64,000 bases of DNA from Mycobacterium sp. URHB0044 (GTDB lineage: Bacteria; Actinomycetota; Actinomycetes; Mycobacteriales; Mycobacteriaceae), in contig NZ_JIAW01000020.1 in assembly GCF_000620625.1 (NCBI RefSeq), positions 1 through 64,000 of the forward strand. Direction: 5' to 3'. Position numbers and translations under genes: made by a program. Position 1 is the stretch's first letter. Each line of letters opens with the position of its first letter. Of the stretch, positions 8,532-17,038 are shown piece after piece. The notes beneath the pieces are model-generated. The model did no database searches. It had not been told where the DNA came from and was given only the letters and a program-made list of their open reading frames with translations.

Positions 8532-9421
8532 TTCTTCGCTCCATCCAGGAAATCGATGGTCAGCTTGTTGAATTCGTCGAACTTCTCGAGCTGGGCCCAG
8601 TGCCCGCACTGACCGAAGACGTGTAGCTGAACGCGGGGGATCTGCTTGAGCGCCACCAGCGCACCGTCGAGCGGATTGACCCGATCCTCACGGCCCCAGA
8701 TCAGCAGCACCGGCTGGCGCAGCTTGTACACCTCGCGCCACATCATGCCGAGCTCGAAGTCCGTGCCGGCGAACGACTTTCCCATCGCCCGCGCGGCGGC
8801 CAGCGATTCCGGCTGACTGGCGATGGCGAAGCGTTCGTCGATCAGCTCGGGGGTGACGAGCTTCTGGTCGAAGACCATGATGCGCAGGAACTTCTCCAGG
8901 TTCTCGCGCGTGGGCTCGACCGTGAACTTGCCGAGCAGCTTGACGCCCTCAGTGGGGTCGGGTGCGAACAGGTTCACCGAAAGTCCGCCCGGACCCATCA
9001 GCACCAGCCGGCCGGCGCGCTTCGGGTTGTCGAGCGCGAACCGTACCGCGGTGCCGCCGCCAAGCGAATTGCCCACCAGCGCAGCGCGTTCGATGCCGAG
9101 ATGGTCGAACAGGTTCAGCAACGCAGTGGCGCTGTACCGGTTGTACTGCTCGTGTTCGGTGTGCTTGTCGGAGTGCCCGTAGCCGGGCTGATCCACCGCG
9201 AGAACGTGGAAGTGCCGTGCCAGCACCGCGATGTTCTTCGAGAAGTTCGACCAGCTCGACGCGCCGGGACCACCGCCGTGCAGCAGGACCACCGTCTCGG
9301 CGTTGCCGACACCCGCTTCGTGGTAGTGCAGGCGCATGTCGTCGCGGACCTGCGCGTACCGCGAAGTCGACTCGAAGGTGATCTCGACCTGTTGTTCGGT
9401 CTCTTGGATGTAGGACGTCAT
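8528..9421 (-). CDS. hsaD: Meta-cleavage product hydrolase HsaD
   Basis: A 297-residue alpha/beta hydrolase that cuts the carbon-carbon bond of 4,9-DSHA, the ring-cleavage product of HsaC. The nucleophile Ser119 is in GNSLGGG, Asp246 in GREDRVNP and His274 in GQCGHWAQ. The oxyanion segment LHGGGPGASSWSNF (47-60) is characteristic of the MhpC/BphD/HsaD group. Its ATG is at 9421, overlapping the hsaA stop by one base, and its end overlaps hsaC by four, so all three are coupled. Confidence 0.95.
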   Translation of the reverse strand: MTSYIQETEQQVEITFESTSRYAQVRDDMRLHYHEAGVGNAETVVLLHGGGPGASSWSNFSKNIAVLARHFHVLAVDQPGYGHSDKHTEHEQYNRYSATALLNLFDHLGIERAALVGNSLGGGTAVRFALDNPKRAGRLVLMGPGGLSVNLFAPDPTEGVKLLGKFTVEPTRENLEKFLRIMVFDQKLVTPELIDERFAIASQPESLAAARAMGKSFAGTDFELGMMWREVYKLRQPVLLIWGREDRVNPLDGALVALKQIPRVQLHVFGQCGHWAQLEKFDEFNKLTIDFLDGAKK

Positions 9422-10605
9422 CAGACCATCGTGTCCTGGGGCGGCAGCCCGAACTCGTTGTTGCCGAAGATGAGGTATGCCCGCTCGGGCTCGTTCGCCG
9501 CGTGTACGCGCCCGGCGTGGGCGTCACGCCAGAACCGTTGCACCGGAGCGTCATTGTTCAACGCGGTGGCACCCGACGCCTCGAAGAGCCGGTCGACCGA
9601 CGAGATCGCGCGGGCGGTGGCACGCACCTGGTCGCGACGCGCGCGGGCCCGCAGCTCGAACGGAATCTCCTTGCCCGCCTCGAGCAGCGCGTACTCGTCG
9701 GCGACGTTGCCCATCAGCTGACGCCAGCCCGCGTCGATGTCACTGGCCGCCTCCGCGATGCGCACCTTGGCGAACGGGTCGTCCTTGGACTTCTCCCCCG
9801 CGAACGCCGCGCGCACACGCTTGCCCTGATGCTCGACGTGCGCGGCGTAGGCGCCGTACGCCATGCCCATGATCGGCGCCGAGATGGTGGTGGGATGCAC
9901 GGTGCCCCACGGCATCTTGTACACCGGGGCGGTGTTGTTCTCCAGGCCACCGGCGGTGCGGTCGTTCATCGACTTGTACGACAGGAAGCGGTGCGACGGC
10001 ACGAACACGTCCTTGACCACCACGGTGTTGCTACCAGTGCCGCGCAGTCCGACGACGTGCCAGACGTCGTCGATGCGGTACTCGCTGCGCGGGATCAGGA
10101 AGCTGCCGAAGTCGACCGGGCGGCCGTCCTTGATGACCGGACCGCCGAGGAACGCCCACGTCGCGTGGTCACAACCCGAGGACCAGTTCCACGAACCGCT
10201 CACCAGGTAGCCGCCGTCGACCACGGTTCCGGCGCCCATGGGGGCGTAGGAGGAGGAAACGCGCACGGTCGGGTCGTCACCCCAGACCTCGTCCTGTGCC
10301 TTCTGATCGAACAGTGCGAGGTGCCAGTTGTGCACGCCGATGATCGAGCCCACCCAGCCGGTGGAGCCGCACGCGCTGCCGAGCCGGCGGACCGCCTCGT
10401 AGAAGATCGTGGGGTCGCACTGCAGGCCGCCCCACTGCTCGGGCTGCAGCAGCTTGAAGAAGCCGACCTCGTCGAGCTCGGCGACCGTCTCATCGGGCAG
10501 CCGCCGCAGGTCCTCGCAGGCCTGCGCACGCTTGCTGATCAATGGCAACAAGTCATCGATGCCATCTAGGACGGACTGCACGTCACGTTGTTCAATGGAC
10601 GTCAC
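9421..10605 (-). CDS. hsaA: 3-HSA hydroxylase oxygenase subunit HsaA
   Basis: A 394-residue flavin-dependent monooxygenase of the acyl-CoA dehydrogenase fold (group D). With FADH2 or FMNH2 from HsaB it hydroxylates 3-HSA to the catechol 3,4-DHSA. Seen: LLQPEQWGGLQCDP near residue 55, GSACGSTGWVGSI, SGSWNWSSGCDHATW and DVWHVVGLRGTGSNT. The GTG at 10605 has GGAGG seven to eleven bases upstream and gives the exact family length. It is the first gene of the hsaADCB operon, divergent from kshB, with two KstR-type palindromes in between. Confidence 0.95.
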   Translation of the reverse strand: MTSIEQRDVQSVLDGIDDLLPLISKRAQACEDLRRLPDETVAELDEVGFFKLLQPEQWGGLQCDPTIFYEAVRRLGSACGSTGWVGSIIGVHNWHLALFDQKAQDEVWGDDPTVRVSSSYAPMGAGTVVDGGYLVSGSWNWSSGCDHATWAFLGGPVIKDGRPVDFGSFLIPRSEYRIDDVWHVVGLRGTGSNTVVVKDVFVPSHRFLSYKSMNDRTAGGLENNTAPVYKMPWGTVHPTTISAPIMGMAYGAYAAHVEHQGKRVRAAFAGEKSKDDPFAKVRIAEAASDIDAGWRQLMGNVADEYALLEAGKEIPFELRARARRDQVRATARAISSVDRLFEASGATALNNDAPVQRFWRDAHAGRVHAANEPERAYLIFGNNEFGLPPQDTMV

Positions 10606-10663
10606 TGGTTGCCTCCAGGATCGGTGGGCTAGATATCGAGAGTATCCAGAACTGTTCAAAGAT

Positions 10664-10677
10664 TAGAACACGTTACG
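10664..10677. promoter_or_regulatory. KstR-type operator, near-consensus, hsaA side
   Basis: The sequence TAGAACACGTTACG fits the known KstR consensus TNNAACNNGTTNNA at all fixed positions but the last. It lies 59 bases upstream of the hsaA start, where the TetR-family repressor KstR would block the hsa promoter until a cholesterol-derived CoA thioester releases it. Confidence 0.75.
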
Positions 10678-10731
10678 ATTTGTGTCGAGCAGGGCATTCC
10701 TACGGTGGCTAGACCTGCGGAAGCGCATTTT

Positions 10732-10745
10732 TGTAACATGTTCTA
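10732..10745. promoter_or_regulatory. KstR operator, consensus, kshB side
   Basis: TGTAACATGTTCTA matches the KstR consensus TNNAACNNGTTNNA at every fixed base. It lies 38 bases upstream of the kshB start. With the box at 10664 it gives each divergent transcription unit its own site. Confidence 0.85.
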
Positions 10746-10783
10746 GTTCTGGCCCCCGCAGCACGACGAAAGGAACACCGACC

Positions 10784-11842
10784 GTGACGGACGAGCCGCT
10801 CGGCAGCCACGTGCTCGAGCTGCAATTGGCAGACGTGGTCGCCGAGACCGCGGATGCGCGTTCGCTGGTCTTCAAGGTGCCCGACGGATCCGCGATTCCG
10901 CCCGAGCGGCTGCGGTACGCGCCGGGGCAGTTCCTCACCCTGCGGGTGCCCAGCGACCGCACCGGCTCGGTGGCCCGCTGCTACTCGCTGTGCAGCTCCC
11001 CGTTCACCGACGATGCACTGACCGTCACCGTCAAGCGCACCGACGGCGGATACGCGTCGAACTGGCTGTGCGACAACGCCCATCCGGGCATGCACCTGCA
11101 CGTGCTGGCGCCGTCGGGGACGTTCGTACCCAAGACCCTGGACACCGACTTCCTGCTGCTGGCCGCGGGCAGCGGGATCACGCCGATGATGGCGATCCTG
11201 AAGTCCGCGCTGTCGGAGGGCAGCGGAAAGGTGGCGTTGATCTACGCCAACCGCGACGAGAAGTCGGTGATCTTCGCGACGGCGTTGCGCGAGCTCGCGG
11301 CCAAGTACCCCGACCGGCTGACCGTGGTGCACTGGCTCGAGTCGGTGCAGGGTTTGCCGTCCACGACGGCGCTTGGCGAGCTGGTCGGGCACTTCCACGG
11401 CCACGACGCGTTCATCTGCGGTCCGGGCCCGTTCATGGCGGCCGCCGAGCAGGCCCTCAAGACCGCGGGCGCCGCACCCGAACGAATCCACATCGAGGTC
11501 TTCAAGTCGCTGGAGTCCGACCCATTCGCGGCCGTGGTCATAGAAGACGACGACAGCGACGAGGGTCCGGCAACCGCGGTGGTGACGCTGGACGGCGAAA
11601 CCCACGAGATCAGCTGGCCGCGCAACGCGAAACTGCTCGACGTCCTGCTCGACAAGGGCCTCGACGCGCCGTTCTCGTGCCGCGAAGGGCACTGCGGTGC
11701 GTGCGCCGTGCTCAAGAAGAGCGGCGACGTGGAAATGGAGATCAACGACGTACTCGAGGCGTCGGATCTCGACGAGGGCCTGATCCTCGGATGCCAGGCG
11801 AAGCCCAAGTCCGATTCGGTCGAAGTCACGTATGACGAATGA
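10784..11842 (+). CDS. kshB: 3-ketosteroid 9-alpha-hydroxylase reductase KshB
   Basis: A 352-residue electron-transfer flavoprotein with three modules: an FAD domain (RCYSLCSSPF near residue 65), an NAD-binding domain (LLLAAGSGITPMMAILKSAL) and a C-terminal plant-type [2Fe-2S] domain with CREGHCGACAV and a later GCQAKP supplying the four cysteines. It reduces the oxygenase KshA, which opens the steroid nucleus by 9-alpha hydroxylation. The GTG at 10784 (DEPLGSHVLELQ) gives the usual length. Upstream is a consensus KstR box. Confidence 0.93.
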   Translation: MTDEPLGSHVLELQLADVVAETADARSLVFKVPDGSAIPPERLRYAPGQFLTLRVPSDRTGSVARCYSLCSSPFTDDALTVTVKRTDGGYASNWLCDNAHPGMHLHVLAPSGTFVPKTLDTDFLLLAAGSGITPMMAILKSALSEGSGKVALIYANRDEKSVIFATALRELAAKYPDRLTVVHWLESVQGLPSTTALGELVGHFHGHDAFICGPGPFMAAAEQALKTAGAAPERIHIEVFKSLESDPFAAVVIEDDDSDEGPATAVVTLDGETHEISWPRNAKLLDVLLDKGLDAPFSCREGHCGACAVLKKSGDVEMEINDVLEASDLDEGLILGCQAKPKSDSVEVTYDE

Positions 11843-11900
11843 GTCGCGGGCTAACATGCGCCGAACCACGAGGCGCCGGATCAGAAGGCAAGGGAGCACC

Positions 11901-12446
11901 ATGAAGCGGTTTGCCGGCTCAGCCGCACTGATCTCAGCGGCCTGGCTCGCCTTGGCGCTCATCACGCCGACGGCCGTGTCGTCCGCCGCCGAGAATTCGG
12001 CCACCGCATCGATCCCCGTCGACCCCGTGACCACGCTGGAGATCCACACCACCGCCAACTGCGTGAAGGCGGCCAACCAGTGTTACTTCACCTCCGCGGC
12101 GAACCTGCTCACGCCGGACGGGCCGACGGGCTTCCCGCCCCAGTTCTATGCGCGGCAGAACACCACGCTGCGGTCGATGGACCGCCTCGCGTACCTGGAC
12201 ACCGACTTCAATGCGCCCAACACCCGGATGTTCAAATCCATTGGGCCCGTTGAACTCAGCACCGTTTACTTCGACGGTGGCCCGCCCGAGAAGTTCACCG
12301 TCAACGGCAACACCTGGACCACCGACTGGTCCACCGGCCAGCCGAAGCTGGATGCGGACTTCATCGTGTGCTCGTACATCCAGGTGGTCTACGCGAACGT
12401 CAACCTGACTTCGCCAACGGCCTGCGCACGCACGACGTACTCCTGA
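11901..12446 (+). CDS. Secreted protein, Rv3572-like, function unknown
   Basis: A 181-residue protein with a clear signal peptide (MKRFAGSAALISAAWLALAL, probable cleavage after VSSAAE). The mature domain contains paired Cys residues (TANCVKAANQCYF; IVCSYIQ; PTACARTTYS), suggesting disulphide bonds outside the cytoplasm. The ATG at 11901 has AGGGAG upstream; an ATG at 11832 would add 23 charged residues before the signal peptide and is less likely. Its place between kshB and fadE34 matches Rv3572. No enzymatic motif is recognised. Confidence 0.8.
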   Translation: MKRFAGSAALISAAWLALALITPTAVSSAAENSATASIPVDPVTTLEIHTTANCVKAANQCYFTSAANLLTPDGPTGFPPQFYARQNTTLRSMDRLAYLDTDFNAPNTRMFKSIGPVELSTVYFDGGPPEKFTVNGNTWTTDWSTGQPKLDADFIVCSYIQVVYANVNLTSPTACARTTYS

Positions 12447-12563
12447 GAGTTCTTCTCCAGCGGACCAACCCGCGTCGCGACCGTGCGGTTTGGTACGCGA
12501 GATCGGCGCGTCCCGTACGACTCCGCACACTTGACGTTCCCTGCGTCAGCTGCATGCCCATCG

Positions 12564-12598
12564 TTGACATACATGCAGTCGGTACGTAACTTACGTAC
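12564..12598 (+). promoter_or_regulatory. Promoter with a 17-base palindrome over the -10
   Basis: TTGACA (12564-12569) is followed after 17 bases by TAACTT (12587-12592), a plausible SigA promoter. The perfect palindrome GTACGTAACTTACGTAC (12582-12598) covers the -10 element, the position where a TetR-type repressor would block RNA polymerase. No candidate repressor gene lies next to it other than kstR, whose box is different. Confidence 0.6.
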
Positions 12599-12626
12599 TG
12601 TCTGTATGCAAATGAGAGGGGTTCAC

Positions 12627-12668
12627 ATGCAAGACTTGATTCAGCGCTACACCGACGCGTCGCAATGA
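12627..12668 (+). CDS. Possible 13-codon leader ORF
   Basis: An ATG preceded by GAGAGGGG at 6-13 bases encodes MQDLIQRYTDASQ and stops with TGA overlapping the ATG of the next gene (ATGA). It may be a coupled leader peptide that sets translation of the SnoaL-like gene, or the remnant of another SnoaL-like N-terminus, whose first helix often reads in this style. Evidence is limited to the ribosome-binding site and the overlap. Confidence 0.35.
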   Translation: MQDLIQRYTDASQ

Positions 12669-13129
12669 CCGTCCAGGGCGCGACCAAGACGTCGGCCTCC
12701 GAGTTCGTCGAATTCTTCGCGGCGGGTTGGAAACTCGGAGCGCGTGACGCGGAGGGATTCTTCCGGCACTTCGGCCCCCGTATGCACCCCGACACCGTGT
12801 TGGTCCAGCCGATCGCTTCACCGGCCCGAGGGCCTGGCGCGTTGAAGGAGCTATTCGGACCGCTATTCACGGCCATGCCCGACCTGCACGGAACGATCAC
12901 ACGATGGGGTGAGACCGCGGACGGGGTGTTCATCGAACTCGTGTTGAGCGGCCACCTCGGTCGCAAGTCACTCGAGTGGACGGTCGTCGACCGAATCATT
13001 CTGGAGGACGGCCTGATTCGGGAGCGCCGGTCGTACTTCCACCCCGCACCCGTGCTGAGGGCGGTGGCCAGCCGGCCGTACGCTGCGCGTGCGCTCCTGT
13101 CAGCGGTGTTCCGCAGGTCCCGCGGCTAG
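12665..13129 (+). CDS. SnoaL-like / NTF2-fold protein
   Basis: A 154-residue cytosolic protein with the SnoaL/NTF2 cone-shaped fold pattern: EFVEFFAAGWKLGA, then HFGPRMHPDTVLVQPIASPA, GPGALKELFGPLFTAMPDLHG, and the strands ending in WTVVDRIILEDGLIRERRSYF. Members are polyketide or steroid isomerases/cyclases or ligand-binding proteins. Its location inside the KstR cluster hints at a steroid-related substrate, but the promoter palindrome is not a KstR box. It ends four bases into the convergent fadE34 end (shared CTAG). It is not part of the usual Rv3571-Rv3573 order. Confidence 0.75.
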   Translation: MTVQGATKTSASEFVEFFAAGWKLGARDAEGFFRHFGPRMHPDTVLVQPIASPARGPGALKELFGPLFTAMPDLHGTITRWGETADGVFIELVLSGHLGRKSLEWTVVDRIILEDGLIRERRSYFHPAPVLRAVASRPYAARALLSAVFRRSRG

Positions 13130-15240
13130 CGCGGCAGACCCAACAGCCGTTCCCCTGCCACCGTGAGCAGGATCTGCTCGGTGCCGCCCGCGATGGACAG
13201 GCAGCGGGTGTTCAGGAAGTACCGCACGTCGGGCGAATCGACGATCCCCGAGCCGTCGTAGGACTCCATGATCGTCTCGGCCAGCGACTGCCGGTAACGC
13301 ACGCCGATCAGCTTGCGCACGCTCGACGCCGCACCCGGATCATGGCCGCCCACAGCCATCTTCGCGATGAGCTGGTCGAGCAGCGAGCCCACCTGAGCCG
13401 CTGCGATCAGCACGCCCAACCGGTCCAGTTCGACGGCGTCCAAGTCGCGACCCTCGACGACGTCGAGCAGGTGCTCCATGCCCTTGTCGAGCGCGCCGCC
13501 ACTGGCCATCGCGACCCGCTCGTTGGCCAGCGTGGTGCGGGCCAGCGGCCAGCCGCCGTCGACGGTGCCGACCACCATCTCGTCGGGCACGAACAGGTCG
13601 TCGAAGAACACTTCGTTGAACAGGTTTTCGCCGGTGATCTCACGCAGCGGCCGGATGTCGATGCCCGGTGAACGCATGTCGACCAGGAAGTAGGTGATGC
13701 CCTTGTGCTTTGGCGCATCCGGGTTGGTGCGCGCCAGGCACACACCCCAGTCGGCGCGGTGCGCGTTCGACGTCCACACCTTCTGTCCGGTCAGCAGCCA
13801 GCCACCGTCTGTGCGAACGGCCTTGGTGCGCAACGACGCAAGGTCCGAACCGGCGCCAGGCTCGCTGAACAGCTGGCACCAATACACCTCGCCGGTGAGC
13901 GTGGCGGGAATGAATCGCTCGATCTGTTCGGGCGTGCCGTGCTCGAGGATGGTCGGCGCGGCCCACCAGCCGATCGAGATGTCGGGCCGCTGCACACCGG
14001 CTGCGGCCAGCTCCTGATCGATCACCAGCTGCTCGGCAGGCGAGGCACCCCGGCCGTACGGCTTGGGCCAGTGCGGCGCCATCAACCCGGTCTCGGCCAG
14101 CGCGACCTGTCGCTTCTCCTGCGGCAGCACGGCGATGTCCGCGGCGATGGCCGCGATCTCGGGCCGGATGTCGTCGGCACCGGTGACGTCGACGTGCAGT
14201 TGCCTGCGCACCCCGGCCCTGGTCAGCTCCGCACTGCGACGCAGCCAGCGCGACTTGCCGCCGAGGAACTGCGCCAAGGCGTAGGCCCGGCGCATGTACA
14301 GGTGCGCATCGTGTTCCCACGTGATACCGATGCCACCGAGGACCTGAATGCAGTCGCGCGCGTTGACCTTTGCCGCCTCGATGCCGATGGCAGCGGCGAC
14401 CGCGACCGCGATCGACAGCTGTGACTCGTCCGGGTCGGTTACGGCGCCTGCGGCGTCGGCGGCCGCGACGGCGACCTGCTCGGAGCGCAGCAGCATCTCG
14501 GCGCACATGTGCTTGACCGCCTGGAAACTGCCGATCGGCTTGCCGAACTGCTCGCGCACCTTCGCGTACTCGTTTGCGGTCTCCAGCATCCAGCGCGCCA
14601 GCCCGGCGGCCTCGGCGGCCAGGACCGTCGCGGCGAGGTCACCGAAGCGCTGCCGTGACACGTCGAGCACCGTCGCGGGTGCCGACGACAGCGTGACGCG
14701 CGCCAGTGGGCGGGAGAAGTCGGTGGCGGCCAACGGTTCGACGGTGACGCCGTCAGCGGTGGCGTCGACCAACAACACCTGCTCACCGGCGACGAGCACC
14801 AGCACGCCATCCGCCAGCCCGCCCAACACGAACTCGGCGGTGCCGGTCGCGGTGCCCGACTCATAGGCGATGTCCGACTTCAGCGCGACGCCCGCGGTGC
14901 GCTCCCCCGAAGCGAGCGCTTCGAGCACCGTCCCGTCGGCGATGACCAGGGTGGCCAACGCCGTCGTCGCGACTGGCCCTGGGACGAGCGCGGCGGCGGC
15001 TTCGTCGACCATGAGGCAGAGATCTTCGACGCTGCCGCCCGCACCGCCCAGTTCCTCGGGAAGCGCGACGCCGAAGATGCCGAGGCCGGCGAGTCCCCGG
15101 TACGGGGCGCGCCACGCGTCGGGATCACCCTGCTCGACGGCGCGCACGGCCGCGATCGAGCCCGAACCCCCCGCCCAGCTACGGACCATGTCGCGCACGG
15201 CAAACTGTTCGTCAGTGATGGTGGCGGATGCAACAGGCAT
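13126..15240 (-). CDS. fadE34: Two-module acyl-CoA dehydrogenase FadE34
   Basis: A 704-residue fusion of two acyl-CoA dehydrogenase modules (about 1-330 and 335-704), the size of mycobacterial FadE34, which dehydrogenates steroid side-chain CoA esters. The N-terminal module has QFGKPIGSFQAVKHMCAEML and CIQVLGGIGITWEHDAHLYM. The C-terminal one has FSEPGAGSDLASLRTKAVRT, QKVWTSNAHRADWG and FLNTRCLSIAGGTEQILLTV. The ATG at 15240 has AGGAGG upstream. It diverges from kstR across a consensus KstR box, so it should be derepressed on cholesterol. The side-chain step is known for the family, not shown here. Confidence 0.9.
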   Translation of the reverse strand: MPVASATITDEQFAVRDMVRSWAGGSGSIAAVRAVEQGDPDAWRAPYRGLAGLGIFGVALPEELGGAGGSVEDLCLMVDEAAAALVPGPVATTALATLVIADGTVLEALASGERTAGVALKSDIAYESGTATGTAEFVLGGLADGVLVLVAGEQVLLVDATADGVTVEPLAATDFSRPLARVTLSSAPATVLDVSRQRFGDLAATVLAAEAAGLARWMLETANEYAKVREQFGKPIGSFQAVKHMCAEMLLRSEQVAVAAADAAGAVTDPDESQLSIAVAVAAAIGIEAAKVNARDCIQVLGGIGITWEHDAHLYMRRAYALAQFLGGKSRWLRRSAELTRAGVRRQLHVDVTGADDIRPEIAAIAADIAVLPQEKRQVALAETGLMAPHWPKPYGRGASPAEQLVIDQELAAAGVQRPDISIGWWAAPTILEHGTPEQIERFIPATLTGEVYWCQLFSEPGAGSDLASLRTKAVRTDGGWLLTGQKVWTSNAHRADWGVCLARTNPDAPKHKGITYFLVDMRSPGIDIRPLREITGENLFNEVFFDDLFVPDEMVVGTVDGGWPLARTTLANERVAMASGGALDKGMEHLLDVVEGRDLDAVELDRLGVLIAAAQVGSLLDQLIAKMAVGGHDPGAASSVRKLIGVRYRQSLAETIMESYDGSGIVDSPDVRYFLNTRCLSIAGGTEQILLTVAGERLLGLPR

Positions 15241-15283
15241 CTCCGGCCTCCTAGGCTTGGTGCGAGAAGACGATGCTTCCCAC

Positions 15284-15297
15284 TAGAACGTGTTCTA
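15284..15297. promoter_or_regulatory. KstR operator between fadE34 and kstR
   Basis: TAGAACGTGTTCTA is a perfect palindrome that fits TNNAACNNGTTNNA at every fixed base. It lies 44 bases upstream of fadE34 and about 140 bases upstream of the preferred kstR start. It is expected to serve both fadE34 control and kstR autoregulation. Confidence 0.9.
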
Positions 15298-15438
15298 ATG
15301 GTGACAGCGTTCGAACGTCAAGTCGACCGCCATAACAGCAGGACACTCCGGTGTCCCGGCGCACCGGAGGTGGGAAATCAGAGTTCGGCTTGCGTATCGT
15401 TTTCACCCAGTGCGCAATGTGAAGGAGCTGCCCGCCGA

Positions 15439-16125
15439 ATGTCTGGGTCGTCGCTGCCAGCCGCAACCAATCCGGGTCGGGGGTCCGATTCGGCCTCCGG
15501 TCCGCGTCAGGTGATCAACGTGGCCGTTCTTGCCGAGTCCGAACTCGGATCCGAAGCGCAACGGGAGCGCCGCAAGCGCATCCTCGATGCCACCCTCGCC
15601 ATCGCCTCCAAGGGTGGTTACGAAGCAGTTCAGATGCGTGCCGTGGCCGAACGCGCGGACGTCGCCGTCGGCACGCTGTACCGCTACTTTCCGTCGAAGG
15701 TGCACCTGCTGGTCTCCGCGCTCGGCCGCGAATTCGAACGCATCGACGCCAAGACCGACCGGGCGTCGCTCATGGGCGGCACCCCATATCAGCGGCTCAA
15801 CGTCATGGTCGGCAAGCTCAACCGCTCGATGCAGCGCAACCCCCTGCTGACCGAGGCCATGACGCGGGCATTCGTGTTCGCCGACGCGTCCGCCGCAGGT
15901 GAGGTTGATCACGTCGGCAAGTTGATGGACGGCATGTTCGCGCGCGCCATGAGTGACGGCGAACCCACCGAGGACCAGTTCCACATCGCCCGGGTCATCT
16001 CCGACGTGTGGCTGTCCAACCTGCTGGCGTGGCTGACGCGCCGGGCATCGGCCACCGACGTGAGCAAGCGTCTGGACCTCGCGGTCCGGCTGCTCATCGG
16101 CGATGGGGAGCACCCTAAGATCTGA
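15439..16125 (+). CDS. kstR: TetR-family cholesterol regulator KstR
   Basis: A repressor with an N-terminal TetR helix-turn-helix (KRILDATLAIASKGGYEAVQ, then VAVGTLYRYFPSKVHLL) and an all-helical ligand domain (RNPLLTEAMTRAFVFADASA; ISDVWLSNLLAWLTRRASAT). The core is nearly identical to M. tuberculosis KstR. The ATG at 15439 with AAGGAG upstream gives 228 residues. A GTG at 15520 would begin at the residue matching the shorter annotated M. tuberculosis form (AVLAESELGSEAQRERR). It represses hsa, ksh and fadE34; its ligand is a steroid CoA thioester. Confidence 0.93.
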   Translation: MSGSSLPAATNPGRGSDSASGPRQVINVAVLAESELGSEAQRERRKRILDATLAIASKGGYEAVQMRAVAERADVAVGTLYRYFPSKVHLLVSALGREFERIDAKTDRASLMGGTPYQRLNVMVGKLNRSMQRNPLLTEAMTRAFVFADASAAGEVDHVGKLMDGMFARAMSDGEPTEDQFHIARVISDVWLSNLLAWLTRRASATDVSKRLDLAVRLLIGDGEHPKI

Positions 16126-16128
16126 CCG

Positions 16129-16908
16129 GTGGGCAGGAGCGGCAGCGACTCGGGGGATGTACCGGTGGGACTCCCGCCAGACCTCGTCCGCGCACTCGAC
16201 GGCGCCGCTTCGACTGCGCGCCTGCTCGTCGCGTCGGACTTCGACGGCACCCTCGCACCGATCGTGAGCAATCCGGCGGACGCCCGTCCGCTGCCCCACG
16301 CCGCCGACGCCTTGCTGGCCCTGGCCGAGCTGCCGTCCACCTCCGTCGCGCTGGTATCCGGGCGCGCCCTGGCCACGTTGCGGGAGCTGTCGTCGATGCC
16401 GTCGGCGGTGAACCTGATCGGCAGCCACGGCGCCGAGTTCGACAGCGGGTTCGCCCACCCGATCGACCGTGACTTGCTGGACCGGATCACGGCCGACCTG
16501 ACCGCGATCGCGTCGAGCCGGCCGGGCGTGACCGTCGAACCCAAGCCCGCCAGCGTCGCGCTGCACGTGCGCAATGCCAGCGAGGCCGACGGCGCGGACG
16601 CACTCGACGCGGCGCGGGCCGCGGCGCGCGAGTGGGATGCCGAACTCACCGAGGGCAAGGCGGTGGTGGAGTTCGCGGTGATCTCGACCGACAAGGGTGA
16701 GGCCATCGACATCGTCCGCGAGCGCGACGACGCCACCGCGGTGGTGTACTTCGGCGACGACGTCACCGACGAGAAGGCGTTCCGGCGGATGCGCGACGGC
16801 GACGTCGCGGTCAAGGTCGGCCCCGGCGACACGTTGGCCGGCTACCGCGTGGAATCGCCTGAGGACGTCGCGAGCGCGCTGGAATACCTTCTGGCGCAAC
16901 GTCGCTAG
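16129..16908 (+). CDS. otsB: Trehalose-6-phosphate phosphatase
   Basis: A 259-residue HAD-superfamily phosphatase that releases trehalose from trehalose-6-phosphate. The nucleophile motif DFDGTLAPI is at about residue 39, ALVSGRAL follows in motif II, SHGAEFD in the substrate region, and YFGDDVTDEKAFRRM is the C-terminal metal motif. GTG 16129 starts three bases after the kstR stop, so it is probably cotranscribed with kstR. It is a single-domain OtsB, shorter than the extended M. tuberculosis OtsB2. Confidence 0.87.
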   Translation: MGRSGSDSGDVPVGLPPDLVRALDGAASTARLLVASDFDGTLAPIVSNPADARPLPHAADALLALAELPSTSVALVSGRALATLRELSSMPSAVNLIGSHGAEFDSGFAHPIDRDLLDRITADLTAIASSRPGVTVEPKPASVALHVRNASEADGADALDAARAAAREWDAELTEGKAVVEFAVISTDKGEAIDIVRERDDATAVVYFGDDVTDEKAFRRMRDGDVAVKVGPGDTLAGYRVESPEDVASALEYLLAQRR

Positions 16909-17038
16909 ATCCCCAACGACTCTCGTCCAGATTTCGCGGGAATTTTGCCGAGATCTGCACATGAGTCGTGGTCCGTGTCGCGCAACGACGCTCCTGCAGA
17001 AATCGGCGTGGAAGTCGCGAGATCTGCTCCAGGGCGGG

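Noticed and set aside
16909..17038. Possible terminator or small RNA between otsB and the LacI gene
   Set aside because: Convergent spacing is compatible, but I could not find a hairpin with a T-run or other defined element.
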